Positions 22,387-34,018 of a DNA stretch of 64,000 bases are shown piece by piece. The stretch spans positions 78,613,392 through 78,677,391 of the forward strand of contig NC_035444.2 in assembly GCF_002127325.2 (NCBI RefSeq). The letters run 5' to 3'. The DNA comes from Helianthus annuus (lineage: Eukaryota > Streptophyta > Magnoliopsida > Asterales > Asteraceae). The notes below the pieces were generated by a model that was not told the origin of the DNA, searched no databases, and was given only the letters and a program-made list of their open reading frames with translations. The translations under genes and the position numbers were made by a program. The stretch's first letter is position 1. Every line of letters starts with the position of its first letter.

Positions 22387-23558
22387 AGGCAGCGAAATGG
22401 GCGTTGATGGATGTTGAAGCCGAGGCCGGAGCCCATTTTTTAAATTTGATGGTTTGTGGTTTGTTGAATAATTTAAATTTCCTGTCTGTCAAACAATTTA
22501 CTTTCCTGCATTTAGACAATATGATGGCCAAAGGTGGAGGGATCCTGAGTTTCAGGACGAAGCCCTTGGTCATCAATTAGTATGCTTTATTTTGAACAGT
22601 TTAACAATTGAAGGTGGATGTATCTTGGGTTTCAAGACGAAGCCTTTAAGACTTTTGTCAAATAGAGTTTTAAAACTTAGACAAATCAGATAAGGTTTTC
22701 AAAGAACAAAAAAGGAAAGATCATACCAAAGTTAGAAGACATATTAATCCTTGAACTTCAATCCTCTCGCAATCTTTCCATTGAAAATGTCCCCGGTCTG
22801 GGAAACTTAATGAACCACGTCTAAACTTGATCTTTTGAGCTTTTCAAAGTGCCTTGAGAGGAATGTCCCTTATATATGTCATTGTTAAATACTTAGGAAC
22901 TTTTGTGCTTCAATAACAATTGATTTCACACTTATGTACAACTTTAGTATTACAGGGGATAAACCCTAAATATCCTGGAGATAGATCCTCAATATTCTGG
23001 GGATAAACCCTAAGTATACTAGGGAAAATCCCAAATTTTCGTGCGCTACAGGCGGGAGTGTATAAACCCCAAAACTTAGAAAGGTGAAAACCTTTAAACC
23101 TTAGAGAGTATGAAAATACCCTTTCGTGAGAGAGGGTGATCAATCCTCATATACCTTTAGGATCCAGGATATAGCCAACAACAATGAAATTGTCAGCCAC
23201 TTTTACATGGACTGGTCCTGCTATCTTGAACTATAACTGGATAACTTGCGCTCCAGGCGGGGTGTTTAAACCCAATTCGAGAGAAAGCTGAATACCTTTA
23301 AACCTGTGAAGGGATCAGGATCCCTTAAACATGAGAGAGGGGGCCAATACTCTAATCTTTTGAATTATCCTGAGTGTATATCCTGGATTTACATCCCGAA
23401 GCATATTCTGCAAAACAACCTTAAACTAAGGTGGGTGTTAGCTTGGCTAACACCCCTCCGATGCTTAAGTCAGTATTGGGTTCAAATAAAGTAAAATAGA
23501 ATTATATTTAAAAAAGACAGAATTCATACCATCCTGAGTTAGAAATTAAATTCTAAAC
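22387..23558. other. B1 spacer between accessory gene and integrase
   Basis: Noncoding. A GGTGGAGGGATCCTGAG...GACGAAGCC motif at about 22533-22568 recurs in weaker form near 22611-22648 and corresponds to the GGTGGAGGGATCCTCTG motif behind the accessory genes of B3, B5 and B6. CGTGCGCTACAGGCG at 23040-23054 is identical in B3 and B6. Confidence 0.65.
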
Positions 23559-24835
23559 TCACTTGAAATAGGCTTTGAGGTGTATAGCATTCCAGGATCT
23601 TGGTAATATATTCCCATCCATATTCTTAAGCCGGTATGCTCCTTTCCCAGATTCCGATTCAATCTCATAAGGTCCTTCCCACTTTGGAGCTAATTTTCCA
23701 TCAGCAGGATTAGTAGTGTTCCTAAAAGCCTTCCTTAATACCCAATCTCCAACTTGAAACCTTCTAGTCCTTAGGTTCTTGCTGTATGCTCTGGATATCC
23801 TCTGTTGGTATGCTGCCATTCTCAACTTTGCCGCATCCCTTGTCTCATCAATAGTATCCAATTCCTGGCATAGGGCTTCAGGATTCTTCTCAAGATCCCG
23901 GAGGTTGGATCTTGCTATAGGTATCACCATCTCTGTTGGGATCACTGCTTCAGCTCCAAATACTAAGGTAAATGGAGTTTACCCAGTTGCACTCTTTACT
24001 GTTGTCCTATCAGCCCATAAAACAAAGGGTAACTCTTATGCCCATCTTCCTTTCTTAGCTCCTAGCCTTTTCTTCAAATTGTTGACAATTATCTTCTTCG
24101 AGGATTCTGCTTGTCCATTTGCTTGAGGATGTATTGACGTGGGTGTGATCATTTTGATTCCCCAACTCATGCAAAAATCGGTAGTCCTCTTACTGATAAA
24201 CTGAGAGCCATTGTCATAGATTATCTCAGCTGGTACCCCAACCTAGTCAGGATATTCCTTTTTATGAAGGATACTACTTCTTGGTCTCTGACTTCAACAA
24301 ATGCCTCAGCTTCAACCCATTTAGAGAAATAATCCGTCATTGCTAGCATAAAGACTTTTCCTCCTGGAGCTTTTGGCAACTTTCCCACTATATCCATACC
24401 CCACTTCATGAATGGCCAAGGGGAAGCAATAGGATACAGTGGTTCAGCAGGTTGATGTGGTATATTGCTGTGCCTTTGACACGCATCACACCTTCGAGCA
24501 TATTATGCAGCATCTTTCCTCATCGTTGGCCAATAGTATCCTGTTCTTAACACCTTTGAGAATAATGATCTGCCCCCAGTATGGTTACCACAATCCCCTT
24601 CGTGTATATCTTGAAGCACTTCTTTAGTTTCGAGATCCTCCAAGCACCTCAGGTATGGTCCTGCAAGAGATTTCTTATACAAAACGTCATTTATAATAGT
24701 GAATCGGGATACCTTCATCCTAAAAGCCTTAGAATTCTCATCCTTTGGATTATGTCCTTCCTTGAGATATCTCACGATTGGAGCCGTCCAGGACTTAGGA
24801 TCCTGTTTAAAATTTGCTGGTACTCCAGTGATATT
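23559..24835 (-). pseudogene. Tat B1 integrase region (broken)
   Basis: Minus-strand reading starts NITGVPANFKQDPKSW at the copia junction, then SRFTIINDVLYKKSLAGPYL, the zinc-binding region (HEGDCGNHTGG, CDACQRH), the first catalytic region ([23 protein letters not shown]) and the C-terminus (GDWVLRKAFRNTTNPADG to HLKAYFK). Lesions: TAA at 24503-24505 within the zinc-binding region, an indel near 24235 after LTRLG, and TAA at 23979-23981 in place of a Gln. No chromodomain follows, as usual for Tat. Clearly diverged from the B3/B5/B6 integrases. Confidence 0.83.
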
Positions 24836-27590
24836 CATCCAAATTTTCTAGGACTATGAAGCCTATGAGAGAAGGGAATCTTCTTTTTGAAGGATCATCC
24901 TCTGTGTAGAATTGTCTCATCTCATTTTTTACAGCTTCCAGTTCCAGTGGATATTTTGCAGTAGTAGGATCATATTTGTCCTCATTTGCCTGAGTTGTTT
25001 TTCTTTTTCTAGTGTAAGTTTTATTTAGTGAAGAAATGCTTTTGGGTGATAGGGATTTTGGTTGTGATGTAGAAATATTGAGAGCAGTGGTGGATGGATG
25101 GCTAAAAGCTGTTGTAACAACTAGTGTTTCAACCTCTGTTGTCATTACAACTACTGATGTGTCAGTAGGTGTCTTCTGCTTTTGAGCAGGTGTTGAAATG
25201 GAAGTGATTTGAGTGGTGGAAAGTGTCTGAATAACAATTGTTGACACAACTGGTGTCTCAACCACTGTTGTCATTACAGCAAATGTTGTAACATCTGTTG
25301 TCTTTGGCTTTTTGGCAGGAGGAGATGATGGGGTGGCTGTTTTTGGTGGTGAGTTTGGTTTTGGTGGTGGTGGTGATGTGATCATAGATGATGATGGTGG
25401 TAGGGCAGTGGTTGTGGTGGTGTGTGATAAAGTGGTGTGTGTTGATATGGCAGCTTTAGTCTGGCTATCTTTTTCTGGTTCAATATAAACACCATCCTCA
25501 ATTCCCTTCTTCTTCCACTTGATTTTCTCCCCCTTTTTGGCATTATCTGGAAAGGGGTTATTCATGAAGAGGACAGTTGGAGGAACCTTTCCAGAGGTGC
25601 TTTGTATGTGAGCCTTGATAGCTTTGATATCTGCTTGAGTATCTTTAAATCTTGACTCCACCATGTTTGTCAGCATTTGTACATGTATTGCATGCTACTG
25701 GTCAGCCATTTGTTTTTGCTTTTCAAGCAGAGGTTGAAATATATTCCATAACTCATTTGCAGCAGGTGCATGTTGTGCAGGTGCTTGAGCTGGAACAGCA
25801 GTGGATTGTGCTTTTTGAGCTTTTAACAGCTGTTGCACCATATCCTTTATTTCAGCAACTGATGTTTCAAGATTTTCAACTCTGTCCGTCAATTCCTGAA
25901 ATTTTAAATCATCACCCAAGTTAATGAGATCATCTGATTTCCCAACAGCAGTGGTTGTACCAATGTGTGACTTAGGAAATGAATCCCAAAAGTCATTCAT
26001 TGATGCCCCTTGTTCTTGGTACTGGGGTCTTCTTCCTTCAGCACTTGATAGCCTTTTGAAGGTACCAGTGGGCATAACAAACTCACTGGTGGTTCTCAGA
26101 GGTGTTATGGAAGGAATTGCCTTCAAGGGAGTCTTATGAATGTAACTACTGTCCAAATGTAAACCAATGGTTCAACATTTGTAGTGGCTGTTCCACTTGA
26201 ACTACTGTCAGGAATTACTTGTAATCCCTGCAGTGTAACCTCCTCAGTTGTTGTTGGGATAGCAGAGGTATAAGTGTCAGACCCAGTCACTTGTGGGAGT
26301 GTACTCTCAGTGATAGGTGATTGAGAGGAACGGGTTTGTGTCTGAACTACATCAACTGCATGCAACAAGGGTAATATTGTTTGTGGTAAAGAAAGGGGTG
26401 AAGATATGGGTGTTGAAAGAGACATGTCCTTGGGATCAGGACCGAGGAAGATGGATCCAATTGGATCCATGGCTTCATATTGTGGGGTCCCTGTGTTTAC
26501 AACCTGGTCCTTTTGTGAGGATGTAGGAGGAGTTTAAGGCAAAGGTGGAGATCTTTCTTCCATCTGCTGTGAAGAACTAGCAGCAGTGGTTATTGGTGAC
26601 ATTTGTGTTGTCACTGGCAGTTGCTCTGGGATCTCATCTTCCATAGTTACCTTTGATTTGGGTTTGGGGGGCTTTCTGGATGTTTTCTTTTTGGTCTTTT
26701 TGGTAATGGCAGGTGTGGGTTTCAAAGCAGTGGTTGTGCTGCTATGTTCACCTGGAGCAGTGGGCTCAGCAGCCGATACCTGAGGAGCAGTGTTATCTGC
26801 TAAATTCTGCTCAGGCACCTCTGCTTTTGTTTTTGAAGGTGTTAACATTCTAGAGAATGTTTCAGGTGTTAAACCATTTATTTGAAAATAAACACCTTGT
26901 TTGAGCAAGTTTTCATTTTCCTTTCCAAATTTTTGTTTAAAATAGTAGCTTAGAAACCTTGGAAAGAGCAAAAATGATTTGCTGTTGACATTTTTTACCA
27001 AATCATTAAAGATCTCCTGGGAATAGTTAAAATTTTCATTGTTTAAAATAGCATAACCCAGGCATTGAATCTTTAATGGTATTTCGTTAAATGCAGTTGT
27101 TTTATTTGAAACACACATCAAAAGAGTGTGAAATAAAAACCTAGGTGCAGAAGGGAAATAGCCTTTTTGGTTGTTCTGCATACCCCCTGTTCAAGAAATC
27201 AGTTTTTAACTCGGTTTTAGAAAAAGAAGTTTTACCTTTCTGATCATCGAGTTTAAAGACTTCTGAGATTGATTGTGTAGTAATTTGAATCGCTTTACCT
27301 TGTATAGAGGAGTTGATGGCTATGACGATGTCATCTTGTTTTTCAAGAGTAGCATTTTTCCAGAACTCTCTCTGGGTTTGTTGGTAAATGGGAGCATCTA
27401 CTATTAGCAAAGTTTTGTACTTTGATGCAGATAAGGTGTCGATGATTGAATCAAAGGTGTTGGTGGTAGTGGGTTTTGTGAGTAGACCCAAATAATTGTG
27501 AGGGGATTTGTATGGGATTTCAATGGGTTCAGCGGCCATTTGGGTGGCGTCTTTGGAAGCAGAGGATGAAGATGATTTTGATTTTGTCAT
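24836..27590 (-). pseudogene. SIRE-type accessory ORF, second copy (broken, truncated)
   Basis: The ATG at 27590 starts MTKSKSSSSSASKD. The N-terminal domain (LSASKYKTLLIVDAPIY, QREFWKNATLEK, QSISEVFKLDD) matches the first copy. Downstream are Pro/Thr/Ser-rich segments with PAKKPKTTD and repeated VVETPVVST-like motifs, then KYPLELEAVKNEMRQFY and FPSLIGF, which aligns with LPSVGGY of the first copy. Frame changes lie near 27160, 26500-26530 and 26140, with a stop near 25694. The C-terminal coiled-coil third is lost at the junction with B1. The N-terminal domain is better preserved here than in the copy at 5999. Confidence 0.7.
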
Positions 27591-29652
27591 TTTGATGAAG
27601 AAGATCAAAGAATGATTTGTGATGAAGAGTGGGAAACTGCTTTGGGAAGAGAATTTTTGGAATTCAATTCGACAGTGAAACCCTGTTTGGGGTTTTGGTC
27701 AGGGTTTTATTTAGAGTCAAAAGTGAATGCTGATGTGGCAGCGGTTACAACAATCTGATGGCTAAAAACTGAACACGTGCCAACCCCTGATGAAAGATTA
27801 AATAATGGAGGACAGTTGTTTTGAGAGCCACTGATGGATCAACCTTCAGTAGTTACAACGGTAACAAATGAAACAGTGGGTGATTTTTACTATCAGTGGA
27901 TAGCATATCAGTGGATAGAACACTGATTTTGAACAACAGTGCTTATCAAGAATATGAGAGAGCAGGGGTTGACTTTTAACAGTGGATAGACTTTAGAAAG
28001 CAGATGTTTGAGCACAACAGTAGTTAAGGGTAAAGAAAAGGTAAGGATTTGAAAGACCATTAAGTCAGCAACTGTTAGTGCAACAGTGTTTGAACTTTTG
28101 ACAAATAAAATTTGAGCATCTGCTTGTTCAGATGAAGGGAATGATTTTGTCTTGTGTAACCACAACATCATGTCCAGCATCTGTTGATTTACAAGAATGC
28201 TATTCTTGACAAAATACATTTTAGATGCAAAATGTCAAGTTTAATATGTCTGCAGTTTTTACAGGAATTTGTATTCAAGGTTTTGCCACATATCATTTAC
28301 AAGATTTGAAGCTTTTGTAAATTCCTGACAGTGGTTTAGTATCCCAGATGATGAAAATCTTTTTACTAAGGCTACTCATTTTGTGTCTAATTATTTGAAT
28401 TAGAACATGAGTATCTTAGTAGTTTAAAGTCTGTTAGCAACCAATTTTTGATCTGTGATAAAACAAACTTGAGGTTGATATGACCTTGGCACTAGTACCT
28501 TTTCCTTTTGATCAGTTTTTAAGGATAATATCACCAACAAAAATCGAGGTTCTATATCCTGACAGGAGATTGATACTTTTACTATCAAAAAAATAAGTAA
28601 AAGTACAAAATATATTATTTATAAAAAAATGAATAATATATCCTGTTTTATTTAAGAAGAAAAACACCTTTCTAAAAATTAAGGTTATTTTGAAAACATC
28701 ATCAAAAGAATCTAGTAATTCTCCAAAGAAGCTCATAATCACATCATTTTCAAGTTTTAAGAAAATGGTCAATGAATTGAAATACAACGTAGTTACCACT
28801 GTTTGGGACCATCTTCTTGTCAATTGATTGCAAAGTCCTCTTATATGTTCAGTCACTGGTGATACTATTTTTACCTGAACTTCCTTGAATCAATGAATGC
28901 ACAAAATTGCTTGATGACCACTGTTTACCTAACTTTGGACTCTTAAGTGTTTTATATTTATATTCCTTTCTTTTGACTTCAAAAGTTTTGAGATAAACAC
29001 ACTTTTGAGTTTTGTTAATTTTCTTCTTCCCTTTTTACCCTTCCCATTCATAAGTACAAAAATACTTACTGGGAGGTTTTTATTGAGGAGATACCCAGAC
29101 CAGAATCATTTTACAGCAATTAGAGAGACTTGGACATTTTTTCATAAGCTTATGTCAAATCTCACATCACGTATAATTTAATCTTTTTTTCATCTGATTT
29201 CTCAATGTGTTCTTAACACAGTTGATTTGATCCTTTTTAACAGGATTCTACACATAAGATGTAATAACTAAAGTTTTAATTTCCCTCCTTTTATGTTAAC
29301 AAAAACACCACTGTTTTTATGAAACTAGGTTTTTGTTGACAGGAGGTTCGCACTTTAGTAACAAACATGATAGAAACAACACAAACTTCTTTTCAACACT
29401 TGAAATCAATTTTGTAAATAATTATACCATAGTTATCAGACATATTTTCAGATCTGAGCACTATAGGTGTTTTATGTGAAGTTTGTGTGTCTTATGACAT
29501 CTTGGTTGATTTACAGAGTATCTGAATAATCACTTTGAACATGATTTCTCGTTACTCTGTTTTTCAACTAAATACAATCAACCTTAGTATCAATGAATTT
29601 TGAGCTGAACTGTTATGTCAAATTGATTGTTAGATCGAATTTGACTGTCCGA
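27591..29652 (-). other. Leader of the gag-pol-less copia derivative
   Basis: About 2 kb between primer site and accessory ORF. The part nearest the ORF (27591 to about 28060) matches the pol-accessory spacer at 5550-5998. The remainder is AT-rich with no recognisable gag or pol; the longest frame (28512-28856, minus, 114 codons) has no recognisable domain and I do not call it a gene. Confidence 0.65.
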
Positions 29653-29664
29653 GCTCTGATACCA
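29653..29664 (-). other. Primer binding site, tRNA-iMet type
   Basis: On the minus strand TGGTATCAGAGC follows the LTR end CCTAACA after two bases (AT). It identifies the adjacent repeat as the 5' LTR. Confidence 0.9.
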
Positions 29665-29666
29665 AT

Positions 29667-30450
29667 TGTTAGGATCGGAGGCTGTCATGATTGTGTTTGT
29701 TTGTAAAAATTGAACTGATCAAAAGATATGAATGAAGATTTAAATGCAGCGGAAATGAAAACAAACTTTGTAAACTTAATCAAAGAGAGAAATAGATTTG
29801 AGAAACATATGATTTGCATCAGTCGAAAGATTACAAAGTAAATCAAAAGATTACAAAGCATGCTTACAAACTAAACTCCCCCTTAGCCTGATACTCCATG
29901 GTTGATTGCACAAGATGAAAGGATTAGACATGAGGAGAAGAACTCACTCAATCAAATGTAACAGTACAGGGTACTATTACATTTATAGGAAAACCAAACC
30001 ACTGAAGCATCTCAGCTGACGTCACCATGAAAGCGACATCTAACAAACTAACAAACTCTATCTACTGTTCTATAACTACTGACCATACAGACACTGATTA
30101 CATTTTAATCACTGATGTATAAACACTGATTCTTCATTCCACTGATGTAGTCAACCACTGTTGTTTGAGCATCAGTGCTTTCTTCAAAGGGTGATCAGAC
30201 CTTGAATGGGCAGTGCTGTAATTCTTCAGCAGTGCTTGGATTCCGTCAGTAGATTGAGCTTCAGCCTTTAAACCTCATCAGTTATTTAGTAGCAGTTGTT
30301 CTATTGAGCAGTACTTTGAAGTATATTAGATGCTAAATGACCACTGTCAAGAGGAAAGCTTAATGTAAACAGCTGCTTATGACTAATCCACTGTAGTGAT
30401 CCGGTTTTTGCTTTCATTATTTGTTCCTCTGGTAGGGTTCAATCCCAACA
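29667..30450 (-). repeat. 5' LTR of the copia derivative
   Basis: 784 bp; on the minus strand it starts TGTTGGGATT and ends GATCCTAACA, as in the LTR at 10081-10808. A TATAAAT motif lies at 29981-29987 on the minus strand. The right flank is Tat B1 pol. Confidence 0.88.
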
Positions 30451-32178
30451 ATCCTCCTCAGGATACTCATCATTAGGACCCTGAATACTTGCTACTTCCT
30501 TATCCTGAGATTTGAAAAGATCCACTGCATGATATAGGATATGTAGTATTGGTATCTGAGTTCCTTTTGGTATTCTGACTGATGATCCTAAGTTCTCCAA
30601 GGCATCTGCTTCAGCATTATCCACTCTCGGTACCTTTTCAAGTGTAAAAACATCGAAATATCCTGCTAATTTTTTGAGAATTTCAAGATACTCGATTAAC
30701 CTTTCACCTTTGACTTCATAGGATCCATTAAAATGATTAGTAATTAACAAGGAATCAACAAATACATGCAAACTCTTAATATTCATATTCCTGGCCAACT
30801 CTAATCCTACAATTAAAGCTTCATATTCTGCTTCATTATTGGTGGCAGGAAATTCACACCTAATAGCCTGGGGTAATATGTCCCCCTGTGGCGATTTTAG
30901 TAGTATACCCAATCCTACACCTCTCACATTAGATGCACCATCAGTATATAATATCCAGGATTCTAAGTTTTCTCCTAGCTGTTGTACTTCTAGGTCTACT
31001 TGATTTTGAATATCACTACTGAAATCAGCCACAAAGTCAGCTAGAGCTTGAGACTTTATGGCATTTCTAGGTTCATATACTAGATCATAGGCACTTAATT
31101 TTACTGACCACTTAGCCATCCTTCTTGACATCGACACATTTTTAACAGGATAATTAGTTTTAACATGAATCCTATGTGTCTCAAAATAATGTCTAAGCTT
31201 TGTCGATGCCATAACTAGGGCCAATATCAATTTTTCTAAATGCGAATATCTAGTTTCAGCATCTAATAAACTTTTGCTAACATAATAGACAGGATACTGC
31301 TGACCTTCGTGATCCTTTACCAGAACAGCACTTACTGCATTCCCTGATACTGCAAGATACAGGAATAATGGTTCACCATCCTCAGGCTTCATCAATAGAG
31401 GTGTAGTTGAAAGATTTCGCTTCAATTCCTGCAAGGCTGCTTCATGCTTCTCCCCCCATTCGAATTTTTTATTCTTTTTCAGGATATCATAGAATTCCTT
31501 GCATTTCTCCGAGGATCTTGATATAAACCTATTTAATGCTGCTACTCGCCCTGTTAATCTTTGTACATCTTTCATGTTCGAAGGTGACTTAATATCCAGG
31601 ATAGCTTTGATCCGTTCCGGGCTTGCTTCTATACCCCTTTTGGTCACCATATATCCTAGAAACTTTCCTGCCCCCACTCCAAAATGGCATTTGGCAGGAT
31701 TTAGTTTCATGTTGTATTCGTCCAGGATATCAAATGCTTCTTCAATATCCCGGAAATGATCCTTAGCCTTCTTAGATTTTACCACCATATCATCGATGTA
31801 TACCTCCATGGTGTCCCCTAGTTTGTCTTTAAACATCATGTTCACCAATCTTTGATATGTTGCACCTGCATTTTTCAGACCAAAAGGCATAGCAGTATAA
31901 CAATAAATACCTGTCGGTGTCATGAAAGCAGTCTCCACCTGGTCTGAAGGTTCCATTTGGATCTGCTGGAATCCTGAGGATGCATCCATGAAGGTTAACA
32001 TCACATGACCGGCGGTTACATCCACCATCGAGTTTATATGAGGTAGAGGGAATGGGTCTTTAGGACATGCTTTGTTCAAGTCTGTGTAATCTACACAAAC
32101 TCTCCATTTCCCATTTTTCTTTTGAACCACAACTACATTTGCTAGCCACTTGGGAAATTTGACTTCCCTAATCATCTT
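30451..32178 (-). pseudogene. Tat B1 pol: RT, RNase H and archaeal-type RNase H
   Basis: A single open minus-strand stretch. RT starts within MIREVKFPKWLANVVVVQ, with catalytic FMDASSGF and YIDDMVVKS. The gypsy RNase H follows (VSAVLVKDHEGQQ, SLLDAETRYSHLEKL). The archaeal-type RNase H has its acidic residues in LYTDGASNV, NNEAEYEAL, VFVDSLL and DNAEADALENL. This double RNase H arrangement is characteristic of the Tat lineage. The N-terminus is cut by the B2 LTR at 32179 and the C-terminus by the copia LTR at 30450; integrase resumes at 24835. Coding capacity between the breaks is intact. Confidence 0.88.
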
Positions 32179-32898
32179 TGTTAGGGCAGGATTTTAATGA
32201 CCTATGATCCTTACGTGATATCCTAACAAGTGATCCTTGTTTCTTTGGCAGATAGTGATCCTCAGAAGAGCTTCAGGATCAGGATCATGGATCATCCTAA
32301 GGATCCTCATACTAACGATTGTTCTCTTTGAATTTAATGTTGTTTTGCAGGAATTACGAGTTGGACCTGGTCTTAGCAACGTTATCAAGGAATCTGTCAC
32401 GCTAATTTCGCACATGCATAACCAAAAATAGACGTTGTGGAGAATATGGAAACTTAGCACAAATTACGGGCATTTAGTTAGGCTAAATTTACTTCTATTT
32501 CTAAAGGGGTAACGAGCTAGTAGTTAGGTGACTTGCCTAAAATACGACCACACACACACCTATATAAAGGGCACTCTTCAGCATTTGGAAGACACAACAC
32601 ATTTCTCACACGCTCTAGCATACGATACTATAGTGATCCTTGTACCTAGCTCGTTACCATCCAAAGTTGTAAACATTGTTTGTTATATTGAAGTTTGGTG
32701 ATCGGTAGTTTCCATCACCCGAGGTTTTTTATGCCGGAGATCATTCATTGATCAAGGGCTTTTTCCTCGTATAAATCCTTGTGTCACTTGTGCAATTTTC
32801 ATTTAAGTGATCCTTATCTTTGTTCATCATACCAATCATCATTCCCCGTTTACAAAGAGTTTGGTTGCATTATCCTCGTGTGATTTTTAACCAAAACA
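32179..32898 (+). repeat. 5' LTR of Tat B2
   Basis: 720 bp from TGTTAGGGCAGG to GACC-type end ACCAAAACA. A TATATAAAGG promoter motif lies at 32561-32570. It is closer to the B3 LTR (34019-34736) than to the B5 LTRs. GGATC/GATCC words are very frequent. Confidence 0.9.
32561..32570 (+). promoter_or_regulatory. LTR TATA box of Tat B2
   Basis: TATATAAAGG in a CACACACACC context; the B5 LTR has TATATATAA at 48364-48372 in the equivalent place. Confidence 0.6.
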
Positions 32899-32901
32899 GT
32901 T

Positions 32902-32919
32902 TGGCGCCCACCGTGGGGC
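32902..32919 (+). other. Primer binding site of Tat B2
   Basis: TGGCGCCCACCGTGGGGC starts three bases after the LTR end; identical in B5 at 48704-48721. It starts TGG as expected for pairing with a tRNA CCA end. I do not assign the tRNA. Confidence 0.7.
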
Positions 32920-32976
32920 AATTGGTGCTTCATTCATAAGAAAGTTTTTCTGTTAGTAATCATTCCGGAGCGTTGC

Positions 32977-34018
32977 ATGGCTTCATCGTTGAAGAATACC
33001 TCCACAGCGATGTCTGCAGTCAACTCGTCTCAGGGCACTCCACCTTTGCCGCCACCACTAGCTGGATCTCAGAAAAATGCTGAGAAGAGACCAACTCCTA
33101 TTTTCTCTAAACCTTCATCTTCTTCTGCTCTAACTTCTTCTGCTCCCAGTACTAGTGATATATTTACTTTGATTTTGCAGATGAGGGATCGTATGCAGCA
33201 GCAGGATGAAACTAATGACAGGATCCTCAAGGAAATCGGAGATCTCAAAAGACAAAAGAAAACGGCAGAGGATCATTCCCCACTGATGCCCAAATCTTTG
33301 AATTTTGATACTCCGATGATTACTTCTCAGCCATCAGAGATCCCAGACATTCAACATGTGGGTGGATCAAGAGGAGTACATTTCGGCTCATCAACAGCGA
33401 CTCAGGCATCAGGATCATATTTCCAGCCGGCAGGATCCTATATTCAGCATATGGGATCCTTCATGAATTCAGGAGCCTACTCAGGAGCGCAGGAATTTCA
33501 AGGATCCTCCTTTATTCCAGGATCATCCCAGGTTCAAGGATCCTTCTTTGTTCCAGGATTATCCCAGGGTCAAGGATCCTTTCTCATCCCAGGATCATCC
33601 TAGTTTCAAGGATCCCTCCAGATACCAGGATCATCGAAGAGTTTGCAGACAGGAAGTTCAGATGTCCATCAAGGAGATTTTATTCCGATGCAGACCATTG
33701 CTTCCACTGGTCCCTCCATTATCCCAGAATCCCAGCAATACGGATTCACATCCAATGTTCCTAACTTGAACCCGATGGGAGGTAACACTTTTAATAATTC
33801 TCTTACCACTAACCATGGATTCATGCAGGATACAGGTATCAACCATGCTATGGCCAGAGAACTGCAGAAACTGAAGGATATGATTTCAAGTGTTCCAGGG
33901 GTAGTCAAACCTATCCCGGAGATTGCAGATGGAAGCCATAAGGTATCTCGTTTTGCACCACCAATTTGTGATGCTGAGATACCCAAAAGATTCCATATTC
34001 CTACTATGAAGCTGTATG
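32977..34018 (+). pseudogene. Tat B2 gag, N-terminal part
   Basis: ATG at 32977 begins MASSLKNTSTAMSAV, matching B5 gag at 48778. The region is low in complexity and carries the 12-residue GSSFIPGSSQVQ-type repeat (36-bp units from 33502). A TAG at 33601-33603 interrupts the frame, which then continues (FQGSLQIPG) to SRFAPPICDAEIPKRFHIP and MKLY, where the B3 LTR cuts it. The rest of gag appears at 42459. Not functional. Confidence 0.8.
33502..33640 (+). repeat. 36-bp tandem repeat in Tat B2 gag
   Basis: Units beginning GGATCC at 33502, 33538, 33574 and 33610, each encoding about 12 residues (GSSFIPGSSQVQ type). Confidence 0.85.

Larger units (their letters stand above)
20560..24835 (-). mobile_element. 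Tat element B1, 3' portion (accessory gene and integrase)
   Basis: B1 is a minus-strand Tat element more diverged than B2-B6. Here its antisense accessory gene reads plus (20602-22386), followed by a spacer and the end of pol on the minus strand (24835-23559). Its pol resumes at 30451-32178 beyond the copia insertion. Its 3' LTR must lie left of the window, beyond the Athila insertion at 20559. Confidence 0.8.
24836..30450 (-). mobile_element. SIRE-like copia derivative: 5' LTR, leader and accessory ORF, no gag-pol
   Basis: On the minus strand: 5' LTR (30450-29667), tRNA-iMet primer site, ~2 kb without coding sequence, then the accessory ORF (27590 onward) homologous to 5999-10008. Gag and pol are absent. 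The 3' end is missing: the accessory ORF breaks off at 24831-24835 and Tat B1 integrase follows, with AATAT shared by both sides. The right border sits within Tat B1 pol, so the element was inserted into B1. Confidence 0.83.

Noticed and set aside
28512..28856. 114-codon minus-strand frame in the copia derivative leader
   Set aside because: AT-rich composition and no match to gag or any known domain; likely chance.
29653..29664. tRNA gene fragment
   Set aside because: The TGGTATCAGAGC matches here and at 13956 are primer binding sites directly after LTR ends, with no tRNA body.
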